Part shown: positions 1-8,556 of the stretch, piece after piece
How positions within the stretch are numbered: the stretch's first letter is position 1
Layout of the letters: each line of letters begins with the position of its first letter
Source: Chara braunii
Taxonomy: Eukaryota; Streptophyta; Charophyceae; Charales; Characeae
Length of the DNA stretch: 20,930 nucleotides
NCBI GenBank assembly: GCA_003427395.1
Contig: BFEA01000081.1
Location: forward strand, 434,807 to 455,736
Direction of reading: 5' to 3'
Position numbers and translations under genes: made by a program
Notes under the pieces: generated by a model
What the model saw: the letters and a program-made list of their open reading frames with translations, nothing else
Database searches by the model: none
What the model was told of the DNA's origin: nothing

Positions 1-113
1 GATTTTAGGAAACGTACGGGCCACTACAGGAGCGCCCACATTCATCCAACTAGAAACGTTTCTACTCTATTTTTTTCCGCGGCCGATAGCTGGGCCAAGT
101 ACTGGTGGTTTAA
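1..113 (+). mobile_element. TTAA-type MITE, 3' portion, cut by the window edge (copy 1)
   Basis: This segment matches the interior and right end of the copies at 8561-8714 and 14221-14370, including the shared stretches GATTTTAGGAAACGTAC and GATAGCTGGGCCAAGTACTG. It ends in the terminal repeat AAGTACTGGTGGT, followed by TTAA at 110-113. The left end lies outside the window, so its target duplication cannot be checked. It has no coding capacity and is a non-autonomous element. Confidence 0.8.
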
Positions 114-157
114 ATGCAACTCTTTCCAAGTCTGTGACCATTTTGCTAATCAGAATT

Positions 158-308
158 GTCAATCAATGCTGGCAGGTGTCTCTCAAGACTCTTGTCCTGA
201 TACATTCTGCTGGACCCATTTTCCGGCCGGAGATGCTCCCACTAAATAGATGAAGCCTCTCCCCAGGTGCTAGTGGAGTCTGCTTTTACCAGCACCACTA
301 GCACTGTA
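158..308 (-). repeat. Dispersed repeat R, copy 1 (empty site for the TA MITE)
   Basis: Read on the minus strand, this aligns with 3316-3590. Shared blocks include GCACCTGGGGAGAGGC and CCTGCCAGCATTGATT. Between those blocks this copy reads CCACTAGCACC without interruption, whereas the 3.3-kb copy has a 105-bp insertion at the TA. The repeat is diverged, with several indels. Its class is unknown. Confidence 0.7.
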
Positions 309-312
309 GGGG

Positions 313-684
313 GCATTTCTCTATTAAAAAAAGAAAAAATGGAAAAAAGAAAGGATTCCCGCATCTGTGACCACCACGACCGATGAACTTAGAAATGTGG
401 AGCACTCCTGCATTGCTAGATGGACACCGGTTCTCAACACGCAGACTCTGAGAAGGAGACGAAGAAATCGGGGTAAGAGGAAGGGAAGAAGGGAGCGCAA
501 GGCCTATCTGAGATTAAGAAACAGTGACACGTAGACCAACGAGGCTAATAGGAGTCTCGTATCCTGGGAGGTTTCCCCTGGCAGTGCACTCTTCCCCCCA
601 AACCCAGTCAGAACCTTCTCTATAGTTCGTGCCTTGAATGATGTTGTATCTTCGAAGTGCTTCTCTGCTACCGTTAGAGCTGAA
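313..684. other. Unassigned sequence
   Basis: I see no gene, RNA or repeat here that I can name. A short A-rich stretch lies near 325-350. Short open frames occur on both strands but carry no recognisable domain. Confidence 0.4.
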
Positions 685-735
685 GGAGGGGGTCTTTTCT
701 TCGATGGATGGAGGGGGTCTTTTCTTCGATGGATG
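685..735. repeat. 25-bp tandem duplication at the edge of the 138-bp repeat
   Basis: The block GGAGGGGGTCTTTTCTTCGA plus five more bases occurs twice head to tail. The second unit is the beginning of the 138-bp repeat. The other copy of that repeat, at 2029, has only one unit, so the duplication arose locally. Confidence 0.8.
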
Positions 736-846
736 GGGCCGCCTGAGAAAGCGACTTGGGTGGTCCATAATCGAATGGGAGGACCAAAGAGTTTTTTTGA
801 AGGGCGCTAAGCAGCTTTTTTGCGACGGGGGTATTTTTAGTTTTTA
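709..846. repeat. 138-bp near-identical repeat, copy A
   Basis: This matches 2029-2166 base for base at a constant offset of 1320, with two substitutions that I can see (near 718 and 786). It runs from GGAGGGGGT to TATTTTTAGTTTTT. I see no terminal inverted repeat or target duplication at either copy. On the minus strand both copies stay open across the segment, giving a frame containing VLPFDYGPPKSLSQAAPS. That could mean a captured exon piece or chance. I do not recognise the peptide. Confidence 0.85.
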
Positions 847-1007
847 AAAGGGCCTTTACCCGATACAGGCCTTGTAAAAGTAAAGCATAGTGAAGGGGTA
901 TCTCGCCAGGACCCAGAAACGTGAAAGCAGGTCAAAGGTCCAGTTCTCTACCAAAAGGCACATCCTAAACTAAAGCAAAGGTCATTGCCGAGGGACAGAC
1001 CTGTTCG

Positions 1008-1160
1008 TCAGGAGATATACATGTCATGTCTGTTCAGATATAAGTGCGTCTGTACATACAGTCAGTGTGTCTGTTCGTGCAGAAAGGGAGTGTCTATTCA
1101 CACAAAGTGAGTGTCTGTTCAGGCAGTGAGTGTGTCTGTTCGTTTAAAGCTGTGCCTGTC
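1008..1160. repeat. Degenerate 20-23-bp minisatellite
   Basis: At least six successive units begin with GTCTGTTC or a one-base variant, at about 1028, 1048, 1069, 1092, 1113 and 1134. Each continues with a purine-rich stretch such as CAGTGAGTGT. Units vary between 20 and 23 bp, so the array is old. No coding role is visible. Confidence 0.7.
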
Positions 1161-1383
1161 CGAAAGTAAGTAAATAGGTAAAGTCCCAGTTCTGGTCTAA
1201 GTCGAGGGGACAGTCCAGATCCAGACATCCAAAGTCCAAATCCAGGCCGGGAGGCCTCAGCAGCAGTTGACTTCATTGGGACTGTACTGGGACACATGCA
1301 ATGCAGGGTCTAATGCAGGGTCTGGGACAAAGAAAGGCCTGAAGCAGCCAAATGCAGACCCAGCGAGGAGAGGCCAGCACTAT
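1161..1383. other. Unassigned sequence upstream of a TATA-like box
   Basis: No gene or named repeat is recognised. The segment precedes TATAAAG at 1384 and contains a small local duplication (AATGCAGGGTCT twice near 1300-1321). Confidence 0.35.
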
Positions 1384-1390
1384 AAAGGCA
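1384..1390 (+). promoter_or_regulatory. Possible TATA box
   Basis: TATAAAG is followed by GGCAGCAGCCAGCC and then CTCATTCCTCGCC about 20-30 bp on. Minus-strand sequence near 11446-11400 has the same order: TATAAATC, then GGCAGCGTCCAGCC, then CTCATTCCTTCC. This suggests that both are diverged promoter regions of one transcribed repeat, possibly an LTR-like element. A short frame (1352-1543) follows but is unrecognised. Confidence 0.35.
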
Positions 1391-2028
1391 GCAGCCAGCC
1401 TCATTCCTCGCCAGATCTCCACTGGCATTCTGTGCGTGGAAGTGCTGAAGCACTTGTGCGCCAGTCAGGAGGAGCAGCGCTGGAGGATGAAGATGCGCTA
1501 TGAGAAGGAGGAAGACTGTGCGCTGGGAGAGATGCAGCCATAGCTGCCCAGCCAGTTAGTATAGACTTAGAGGGTTAGTAGTAGATAGCTATGAGTAGTA
1601 GATAGCTATGAGTATTCAGAGTAGATCCTTGTGAGTGAAGAGTGTGTATGCATCGTAGGAGGAAGAGACTGAGACAGAGAGTGTTCAATCAAGATTTGGC
1701 TATGAAAGATACTTACCCGAGTCGGATGTGCACTGCAGAGGTGGCGCTGATGAGTGGTGATCACCTTGGTGACTTGAGTGCAATCTGCAGAAGAAGCACT
1801 GATGTGCTGAAGTCATGTTGATGAGTTGGCGAGGGATTTACATTGCGCTGATGAGCGCTGGACTCAGGGAACTATGAAACTCTTTGTAATCATAATTTTG
1901 ATAATATAAGCAGTGCAACTCGGTCCTCTTCTCATCTACCTTTGTCTAATGTGTGAGACTGTTGATCACTATGTGCGAGGATGATGCATGACATGTGCAC
2001 TCTTGCGTGAGATGGTCCCCAGGACCCA
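1391..2028. other. Unassigned region downstream of the TATA-like box
   Basis: A duplicated GTAGTAGATAGCTATGA lies at about 1578-1611. A TACTTACCCG motif lies at 1710-1719 (see findings). I recognise no gene or complete element. The whole could be part of a decayed LTR-like element, but no flanking LTR pair is visible. Confidence 0.35.
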
Positions 2029-2166
2029 TGGAGGGGGTGTTTTCTTCGATGGATGGGGCCGCCTGAGAAAGCGACTTGGGTGGTCCATAATCGAATGGGA
2101 GGACCAAAGAGTTTTCTTGAAGGGCGCTAAGCAGCTTTTTTGCGACGGGGGTATTTTTAGTTTTTT
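2029..2166. repeat. 138-bp near-identical repeat, copy B
   Basis: This is the second copy of the repeat at 709-846, in the same orientation with two differences. It lacks the adjacent 25-bp duplication. Flanks differ on both sides, so this is a dispersed repeat and not part of a longer segmental duplication. Confidence 0.85.
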
Positions 2167-2457
2167 GCACATCAGACTGCAAAATTGTCAGGGGCAAGCA
2201 CGGAAATTTGTCCTGATCTCACTCCTACAGATGCCCTCATTCAGAAAGATGCTATATGATTTTGAAATTAGTGCGCTTATTAAACTTCACAACTGCACCG
2301 AGTTTTTTGTAAATGGGAGAACTAGATCTATCTGGAACGGAATCGTGGGGCGCATGTTGAAACGTAAATGTGGCTTCAAAATTCAAATGCCTGACTAGTA
2401 TAATGATTAAGCTGTTTTTTTTTTTCTGATTTAATTGCGAAGCAGGAATGTATTAGG

Positions 2458-2652
2458 GTGGCAAAGAAAGAAGTCAGAAGACGATGTGATCTTCAATGCG
2501 TAGCTGAATTCATGATTTCTCGCTTGCGGCTTGTGTGGGAAAGCCCGAGGTTGCCTCTCGACCGCATTCCTTCAGGCAGCATTACAGTTCCTGATTCCGA
2601 ATTGAAGCCACTCCCGGGCAGCTCTCCAAGCTGCATTCCAAAATTCTCTTAA
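2458..2652 (+). pseudogene. Possible N-terminal remnant of the reverse transcriptase ORF
   Basis: A 64-codon open stretch with the phrase LPLDRIPSG lies in the same strand and order as the clearer reverse transcriptase blocks downstream. It ends at a stop, and A-rich sequence with further stops separates it from the next block. Assignment rests only on position and orientation. It could equally be an unrelated open frame. Confidence 0.25.
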
Positions 2653-2880
2653 TGGATCCTTTTGTAACCTCCTTTACTGGCGGTAAAAGAACTTACTCGA
2701 AAACGAAAACAAAAAAAAAAAAAATCTTTCGAAGGCTCAAAAAAAAACAAACTCCTTGAGTTTATTAGAAAGCTAGGTAATCAGCAAGGTCAGGAAAACG
2801 GAAGCAGACATGGCCGTCATTATTTCTTGGCAGAGTGCAGTACTGTGTTGCACAAACGCACTCAAAATCCACTCCCTTAG

Positions 2881-3291
2881 CAAGCTCCAGGACCGAATTA
2901 CAGATGGAATGGAGAGGCAAGTTGGGGGAATTTTGTGGCTTGCCCTATAGACCATAATATCGGCGATACTCTCATTTGCTGCAGAGGTGTTTACTTTCAG
3001 GCCCTTGCTAAGCTATTCTGGGAAAACACGGGCTTTGAGGTGGACGACTCCCGGCAGGATGAAGTCCTGCGGAAATGTAAAAATGAATATGATGGCATAA
3101 ATGCTAACAGGATTGTCCCCCGGAATTGCAAGGGCACATTAGGCAATTACTATGGTATCCCAAAACATAAGGATATGTCTGGGTGGCGACCAACATCACC
3201 ATCTTTTGCTGAACCAGGGATTATGGCTTGGAAAATAGTGGCCAGGGCTATCAATTTCCTTTTGTGGAACCTCCCATCCATTTTGTTTTAA
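2881..3291 (+). pseudogene. Reverse transcriptase-like remnant, block 1 (fingers region)
   Basis: The frame is open from 2881 to the TAA ending at 3291. From a GTG at 2935, residues 4-13 read PIDHNIGDTL, residues about 66-80 read GTLGNYYGIPKHKD, and GWRPTSP follows. The PK-HK-then-RP arrangement is what Penelope-like and related non-LTR reverse transcriptases show just before the catalytic palm. The family is established knowledge; the match is by eye. The catalytic motifs are missing here and appear about 0.9 kb downstream at 4300, after an insertion of unrelated repeats. No start codon context, promoter or terminal repeat can be assigned, so this is a dead fragment. It could belong to another RT lineage. 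Confidence 0.55.
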
Positions 3292-3315
3292 CATTTTTTT
3301 TTAGAAACGCTCCCG

Positions 3316-3590
3316 CCAGTGTTAGTGGTGCTGATAAGAGCAGACACCACTACCGTCTTCCCCCGAAAACAACGCACCCTGATTTTGACCGTATCTGGCC
3401 GGAAATATAGCTTGTATACATTCATTTTTAGGGTGCGTTATGTTCGGGGGAAGACGGTAGCACCTGGGGAGAGGCTCCATCTATTGGTGGGGAGCAAGAC
3501 CTGCTAGAAAACGGGTCCAGCGTCCCATATACAAACTGAATTTGGAGTATATCAAAACAGGATTGTGTGAGGTTCCTGCCAGCATTGATT
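3316..3590 (+). repeat. Dispersed repeat R, copy 2, carrying a MITE
   Basis: This aligns with the reverse complement of 158-308. It is interrupted at 3353-3457 by the TA-flanked MITE. It lies inside the broken reverse transcriptase region and probably helped disrupt it. Confidence 0.7.
3353..3457. mobile_element. 105-bp MITE with TA target duplication
   Basis: The ends are CCGTCTTCCCCCGAA and its reverse complement. Inverted similarity extends over roughly 35 bp, through AACGCACCCT on the left and AGGGTGCGTT on the right. TA flanks both sides (3351-3352 and 3458-3459). The related empty site in repeat R at 158-308 has a single TA, which supports a TA duplication. TA duplication is typical of Tc1/mariner-type transposases, so this is probably a non-autonomous derivative of that group. 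It has no coding capacity. Confidence 0.85.
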
Positions 3591-3642
3591 ACCCTGGGAT
3601 CCAGGGGATTGACTGAGCAGGCTATTAGAGAGAACTAACTAA
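3575..3642 (+). repeat. Diverged direct repeat, unit 1
   Basis: CCAGCATTGATT, then GGATTGACTGAG, then GAACTAACTAA recur in the same order at 3818-3892 as CCAGCATCGATT, GGATTAACTGAG and TTCTAACTAA. The first block also occurs inverted near 161-175. These are old copies of one repeat. Confidence 0.6.
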
Positions 3643-3817
3643 TTTGTTTTCTTGTAGTACTTTTCAAATTAATAACTCAAGATGTCTCTTTTATGTGATA
3701 GTAACACACACAATATCAATTTTATCGTTCATTAATTCTCATCAATATTGTTTTCAATCAGTATTGTCCTTTAAAGTTACGGAAAAATTGGAACAAAGGC
3801 CTGAGAGACTCTGACTT

Positions 3818-3892
3818 CCACCAGCATCGATTGCCTGGGAAGAAAAACCCCGAGGATTAACTGAGTGGATTACTTCTAAGTTCTAACTAAGC
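3818..3892 (+). repeat. Diverged direct repeat, unit 2
   Basis: This is the partner of 3575-3642, with the same order of blocks and several substitutions and small indels. It lies in the insertion that separates the two halves of the reverse transcriptase remnant. Confidence 0.6.
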
Positions 3893-3896
3893 ATGA

Positions 3897-4024
3897 GCAA
3901 GCAACGCCCGGGGGGCAAGGGCTACTGCCCTCTAGATTTGACTATACCAATCACACAAGCCATTCAGTCCACTCAGGCACAGATGAATTTGGAGGGGCCT
4001 TCGGCAAGCAACGCCCGGGGGGCA
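3897..4024. repeat. 21-bp exact direct repeat pair
   Basis: GCAAGCAACGCCCGGGGGGC plus one A occurs at 3897-3917 and again at 4004-4024, 107 bp apart. The intervening sequence is not repeated. The reading frame across both is open (3893-4222), but the peptide has no recognisable domain. Confidence 0.75.
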
Positions 4025-4212
4025 CCGGGGAGGCTTAACTCAGGCTCGTCTGGTCCAGTCTTATTACAATCTTGTCGTGATCTTGTCATGAGCATGCCTT
4101 GCTCATGTCACACTCTTGCGTCCGAGTCATGTGAGAACTTCCATCAGGGCCAGGGGGTGAGGGGGGAACGGATCCGGGAAATCAGTCATCCAAATCTCAC
4201 TATAACTTATAA

Positions 4213-5260
4213 AGTCCACTAATCTTCTCAAGCCACGAATTCCGGGAGATAGACAAACGAGCCGCTAGGTGTTCAGATGGATGTTTGCTAGCTGCAAGCT
4301 TTGACATCAAAGAAATGTTTACTAGGCTTCCGCACAAGTCACTTTTAGAAGCCGTGAATTGGGTGTGTGACTGGGTGGTAGGCGAAGGACACAATGCGTG
4401 AGGGTCAACGAGGTCGGTAAAGGAGCAAGCTTCTCAAGGAGTTTTGGGGAAAGCGGTTGGGTCACTCTTAAGTTCTCTGCTATTACCCAGTTTGTGGATT
4501 TTGAACTTCAACATACGTATGCATGCGTAGCTGGGGGAATCATTAAGCAGGTCATCGGTATCCCGATGGATAAGAACTCTGAGTCCAGCACTAGCAAGTC
4601 TGTTATGTTCGTTCAGTGAGTTCATTTTTTTGAAGTCTCTTGGAACTGATGCAAGGTACCTGTCGGTTCTCCGATTGGTAGATGACGTTAGCATATTCGT
4701 TCTGCTACCCAGAAGTGATGATGACTCAAGAAGCGAAGGGGCCAGATTGATGAATAAATTCTTCGAAGCATATGACTCCAACTTGTCTTTAGTTAGGACA
4801 CAAGACAACGAAACTGGGAAGTGGGATTTTATCGGTTCTCAGATCATCTGGTCGGCCATTCCGCCGCCAGTTCGATGTGTGGCAACTTGCAAAAACCAGC
4901 CCTTTGTTTGGGGCAGCACAAGGCCATTAAGCGTCCTATGTACAAAGGACTACTGGTCGTTCGGACCTGACCAGCACAAGAAGGCGTCACTTAAGAGCCA
5001 GGTTCACAGGCTGATTACCCACTCCTCAGAGTATGGAGGGGTGGGTATGGCTCTGTTATCTTTGAGATGGCAAAATGCGCCTCAAAGGCCTTCCCAGGTA
5101 CCTCTTCTTCAACTTGAAGATGGTTCGTGAGGTCTCTGAGAGCCACAAAGGAGTGCTGAATGGATGGGCAGAGATTTTGGAACTCGGCCTTGGGTCGGCT
5201 AAGAAGGACAACGTGTTTGGCCGCAGTAAACGACGAACAGAGCTTGGTCTGCTGGTATGA
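4213..5260 (+). pseudogene. Reverse transcriptase-like remnant, block 2 (palm and thumb), frameshifted
   Basis: Four overlapping frames together follow the order of a reverse transcriptase palm. Frame 4213-4401 has FDIKEMFTRLPH starting at 4300, the motif A region with a catalytic Asp. Frame 4398-4619 has KQVIGIPMDKN (about 4545-4577), resembling the conserved GIPMG box. Frame 4630-5130 has RLVDDVSIF from 4672, the motif C double Asp, followed by a thumb-like stretch with KASLKSQVHRL. Frame 5075-5260 continues with LPRYLFFNLK. Stops or shifts occur near 4399, 4620 and 5090, so no functional protein can be made. The motif set suits Penelope-like or other non-LTR retroelements. I see no GIY-YIG or AP endonuclease domain. 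It is probably the same element as 2881-3291. Confidence 0.65.
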
Positions 5261-5836
5261 ACATAATGCTTTTCCGTGATAAGTTAAAAAAAAACAAATA
5301 GTATAGCCTGAAGGCATGTAGAAAGTTTTTTCTGGGATCCAGGCCTTGGGGTGTCAAGAAAGGACAGCTCGTTTTTTTCGGGTTATAAAACGACAAAAGG
5401 TGTGTGAACCTAGCACGTTCTTAACGCTAGCTCCAGGGGACGGGATTGTAACGTAGGATATTACCTCTGGCACGCCAGTATCTCTAGGCGATATTACCTA
5501 CACACTAGACAACAACTCTGATGACGCTATCGACACTAACCCGAACGTGCCTCTGCAGCTAGCGCTTCTGTGCCCCAACATCACCACAACTTCCCACTGT
5601 CTTCTTCCTCGTCTTCCTCCCCACTCTCCTTATATGCTCGCCCCACCACGTGTTGTGGTCTCTTCCTTTCCCGCCGATCTCCTTTCTTCGTCTGATCTCC
5701 TTCTCTCCCTCCTCTTGCTCCTAGTCCTACAGGAGTGCTATTCCATCTGAACCTCACTCAGATCCTTGCTACCCACGGATGTGACTGAACCACCTAGTCT
5801 GCTCGCCTCTGTGTCATGACCACTCAAACTTACCGG
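5261..5836. other. Unassigned sequence with a TATA-like box
   Basis: CTTATATGC near 5624 could be a core promoter, and pyrimidine-rich CTTCTTCCTC stretches flank it. GATATTACCT occurs twice near 5456 and 5490. No coding family is recognised. Confidence 0.3.
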
Positions 5837-6347
5837 GGTCTCGGCCCACATGCGCCATGTAGTTTAGTTTTCTACAAGTGTGTGACGCCAAAAGGCGGGA
5901 AAAGAACGTCGAATAATCTTCTTATTTGATTCCATTCATCTAGTGCCATTAGGAATCGAACTCAGCTTTTCCTTTCAACAGTTCATGGGTGTGCCACATC
6001 CTATTCCTCCTATTGGACAGACTAGATCCTTGGGGCCCTAGACATGTCTCTGACAAACCAAACCTCCCCCTGCATTCACTGAAGAGGAAAATCCCCGTGT
6101 AGTTTACTATCTGAAAAGAAACTCGTAGAAAACTACAACGCCCGTGCCTCTCCTGCCATCCCCAACGTGACCCCAACATGACACCCCCACCAATCACAAA
6201 ACAGTAGGCTGCCGGCTCCCCTTCCAAAAGGGCGGGTTGTGTAATCCTGCCGTCCGTTTGTCAGATGATCAACGGTTCGCAGTGATCCCACAGTCCCACA
6301 GGTTGCAGAAAACTATACTACACGGCTGCATGCGGGCCGAGACCATC
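5837..6347. repeat. 511-bp segment bounded by inverted repeats
   Basis: GGTCTCGGCCCACATGCGCC and the following GTAGTTTAGTTTTCT at 5837-5877 pair with the reverse complement of 6306-6347 with about six mismatches. Inside, GTGTAGTTTACTATC (about 6094) and GTAGAAAACTACAACGCC (about 6127) are further inverted fragments of the same arm. The direct match CCTCTGTGTC lies just outside the left arm and just outside the right arm. It may be a foldback-type element or two inverted solo repeats. No ORF of note lies inside. Confidence 0.55.
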
Positions 6348-6673
6348 GCTCCTCTGTGTCCCGACCACCTATTTTTCCCGCTACTCTGTTTTCCCGCCCT
6401 TGGCAAGTGAGTTTCTTCGGATTTGGTTGAAATTGGACATATTTCGAAACGCGGGAGGCGACGTCATACGACTTGAAGGCAAAGAAGGGGAGTTTTTAGT
6501 AGTATTTAGCATGGCACTTTCTCCTGTTCTTTCAAGTGCTGAGTCTCCTGATGATGGCTCTACACTGGTGGCAGAGCCGAAACCGGTCGAGACACTTGCC
6601 AGTGGCTGTTCTTTGCTCACCATTTTTTTCAGAAGATAGCCTTGTCCGCGCTACCTCCCGGAGTCTCTCAAAA
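6348..6673. other. Unassigned sequence
   Basis: Open frames of about 80 codons occur on both strands over the same bases (6381-6639). Neither has a recognisable domain, and the overlap suggests chance. No repeat was identified. Confidence 0.3.
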
Positions 6674-6846
6674 CTTCTTCGTCTTCTTCTTCTTCTTCTT
6701 CCCCCGCTTTTCCTTCTTCCTCTCTCCTCCTTTTCCTTTCCTTCCCTTCTCCGTTCTTCCCTCTTTTCTCTTTTCTTTTTCTTTTTCTTTTCTTTCTTTT
6801 TTCCCTCCATCCCCCTACCCTTTATTCTCTCCCTTCTTCTTCCCCA
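6674..6846 (+). repeat. Poly-pyrimidine tract
   Basis: About 170 bases are almost entirely C and T on the plus strand, starting with CTTCTTCGTCTTCTTCTTCT. A few G and A bases interrupt it. Open frames across it encode only Phe/Ser/Leu-rich low-complexity sequence and are not genes. Confidence 0.9.
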
Positions 6847-7416
6847 CCCAACTCTCCCTTTCCGCTGTCACTGGATGAGCTTGCTTGGTATCTGTGTTCA
6901 TCTCCGAGTGATGATCATGAGCGAAGATTGTACAACGGTGGGTTGTGATCTGCGTGAGGCTGTGAGCATCAGGGTCGATCACGGGCTTTTCCCGTTGTCA
7001 CTAAGTCACGTGCTTTTAGTGCGTTGAAGTCGAAACCACTTTTGCCTCTGGATGGTGTCGCCCACCGAGTTCCACCAGCCGTGGCACACAGCGTCTCTCT
7101 CTTAGTGTGTGGAGAGGATACATGTAATCGGATTGGCTCCCCTGAAGAAAAAAAAAAAAGAACCAGTGCCCACCTAGTAGTCCTAGCGAACACCCTGGCC
7201 CCGTCCTGTCAAGATTAGACACAAAGATTGAATTTACGTGGCCAGGGCCGGTTAGTTCGATCAACTTTTTTTTTTTTTTTCCCCCGATCAACGTCGATGA
7301 TAATACCTCAAGGTTGTCACACTTCGAAAAAAAAAAAAACAGAAAGGAAAAAAAAAAGAAAGCTACACACAAATCACCCGCGGATAAAAGTGTCTGACAG
7401 ACTTGTGCTGAGGATT
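6847..7416. other. Unassigned sequence with several A and T runs
   Basis: Homopolymer runs lie at about 7147-7158 (A), 7266-7280 (T) and 7326-7337 (A). No gene or named repeat is recognised. Confidence 0.35.
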
Positions 7417-7749
7417 TCTAGCGGAAAAATCGTTCTCATTTTGCGCACTCGGACAGTGTTGCGGTGACAATTCGCAAAACTGCGGGCCTCACCGCACCAC
7501 TCTCCACATATAAAAAAAATAATCAAATATGGCGCATGTATCTGCCCATGTTCTAGCAGAAGATTCGTTCATTCTCATTTTGCACACTTGGGACAGTGTT
7601 GTGGAGAGAATTCGCAAACTGTAGGCCTCACCGCACCACCATTCACATGCGGAGAAAAAAATAAAGTATGGTGGTGTGTATCTGCCCATGTTCTAGCGGA
7701 AATTCGCTCTCATTTTACACACTTGGGGAGTGGTGCAGCAAGGCCCTGT
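7416..7749 (+). mobile_element. Tandem copies of a GGGCCTC-ended MITE
   Basis: TTCTAGCGGAA-like sequence recurs at 7416, 7551 and 7691, giving periods of 135 and 140 bp. Each unit holds CTCACCGCACCAC, an A-rich stretch, ATGG with a GT-rich stretch, TCTGCCCATGTTCTAGC and CTCATTTTGCACAC. The outer ends GGCCTCACCGCACCAC (about 7624) and GTGGTGCAGCAAGGCC (about 7730) are inverted copies, and CTGTA lies beside both. Related single copies are at 9767-9889 (inverted), 12196-12300 and 19177-19316. It is non-coding and non-autonomous. Confidence 0.75.
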
Positions 7750-7795
7750 ATTGAAAGTAAGAGAATGAAACCTTCCGAAAATCAGTGCGGGACAA

Positions 7796-7852
7796 ATTAG
7801 AAACAGAAACAGAAACAAACAAAAAAACAAAAAAAAACAAAAAAAAAAACCT
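7796..7852. repeat. A-rich simple sequence
   Basis: Repeated AAACAGAAACAGAAAC gives way to A runs separated by single C. It is low complexity and has no other content. Confidence 0.85.
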
Positions 7853-7865
7853 AACTTGTTCCCAG

Positions 7866-7970
7866 AGTGGGAGGGAAGGGAGAGGAGGGGAGGAAGAGGA
7901 GAAGGGAAGAGAGCAGAGAGAGGGGAAGGAGGGAAAAAGCGGAAGAAGAGAATAAAAAGGGGAGAAAAGG

Positions 7971-8008
<38 letters not shown>
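7866..8008 (+). repeat. Purine tract ending in an uninterrupted 37-G run
   Basis: Bases 7866-7970 are nearly all A and G, followed by one C at 7971. Bases 7972-8008 are then all G. Open frames over it encode Arg/Glu/Gly-rich low complexity and should not be annotated. Such a G run could form G-quadruplexes and is difficult for sequencing, so its true length is uncertain. Confidence 0.9.
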
Positions 8009-8009
<1 letters not shown>

Positions 8010-8556
8010 GAGGCGCGTTCTCATTGCAGGTGCCTCTGGGGATGGACTAGGTCAACAGAGTAGGAGGGATGCCCGGCAAAGGAAGGGCCCCAGGCCACTC
8101 CAATACAAACAATTCCAAATTTATCTGTATCTAGTGATGGTCCCGATACATTCAAATTGTTAGATCAGTCCCAATGCATTCGGATCAGATTATAGGACGG
8201 TCTAAATACGTCAGGAATCTTAAGTGGCGGAGCGAGGTGGTCAGGGGTGGAACAGGTGAGTGGAGATAGAGAGAGAGAGATGAGGCCGAGTGGACGGGAC
8301 TGACCAGATGCTTTGGCAGAAGGGGACAAACACGGCGGGGGATATGTTTCCTCCTCTCTAGTGAGGTTCAGGCAAGGCTGTCTGAAAGAACCTGGCTTCC
8401 GAAAGTGGTCGCGTACATTTAAACTGAAAGATTTCACACGTCTCATGCACTTGGGCCCAAGTCCCCCGGTCCCGAATTTCCAGAGTCCGATGTACCATGG
8501 CACCACTCCCATATGTAGGATAGCTACCATGTTCACCGGAATGGAACGTACAGTCA
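8009..8556. other. Unassigned sequence; open frames on both strands
   Basis: A 130-codon open frame lies on the minus strand (8165-8557) and a 98-codon frame on the plus strand (8313-8609). Neither contains a domain or motif that I recognise, and the plus frame runs into a MITE. A GA-rich stretch lies near 8265-8280. An exon of an unknown gene cannot be excluded. Confidence 0.3.

Noticed and set aside
709-846. MITE interpretation of the 138-bp repeat
   Set aside because: The ends are not inverted repeats of each other and no flanking duplication was found at either copy.
1267-1543. Short protein gene downstream of the TATA-like box
   Set aside because: Two overlapping frames are open, neither is recognised, and the similar minus-strand region near 11.4 kb does not preserve either peptide.
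1710-1850. U1 snRNA gene
   Set aside because: ACTTACC and some GATCAC/TGCAAT-like pieces resemble U1, but order and orientation of the loop motifs do not match and no Sm site was found in the right place.
7866-8050. Gly/Arg/Glu-rich open frames
   Set aside because: They are the product of a purine tract and a G run. No mixed-composition coding sequence adjoins them.
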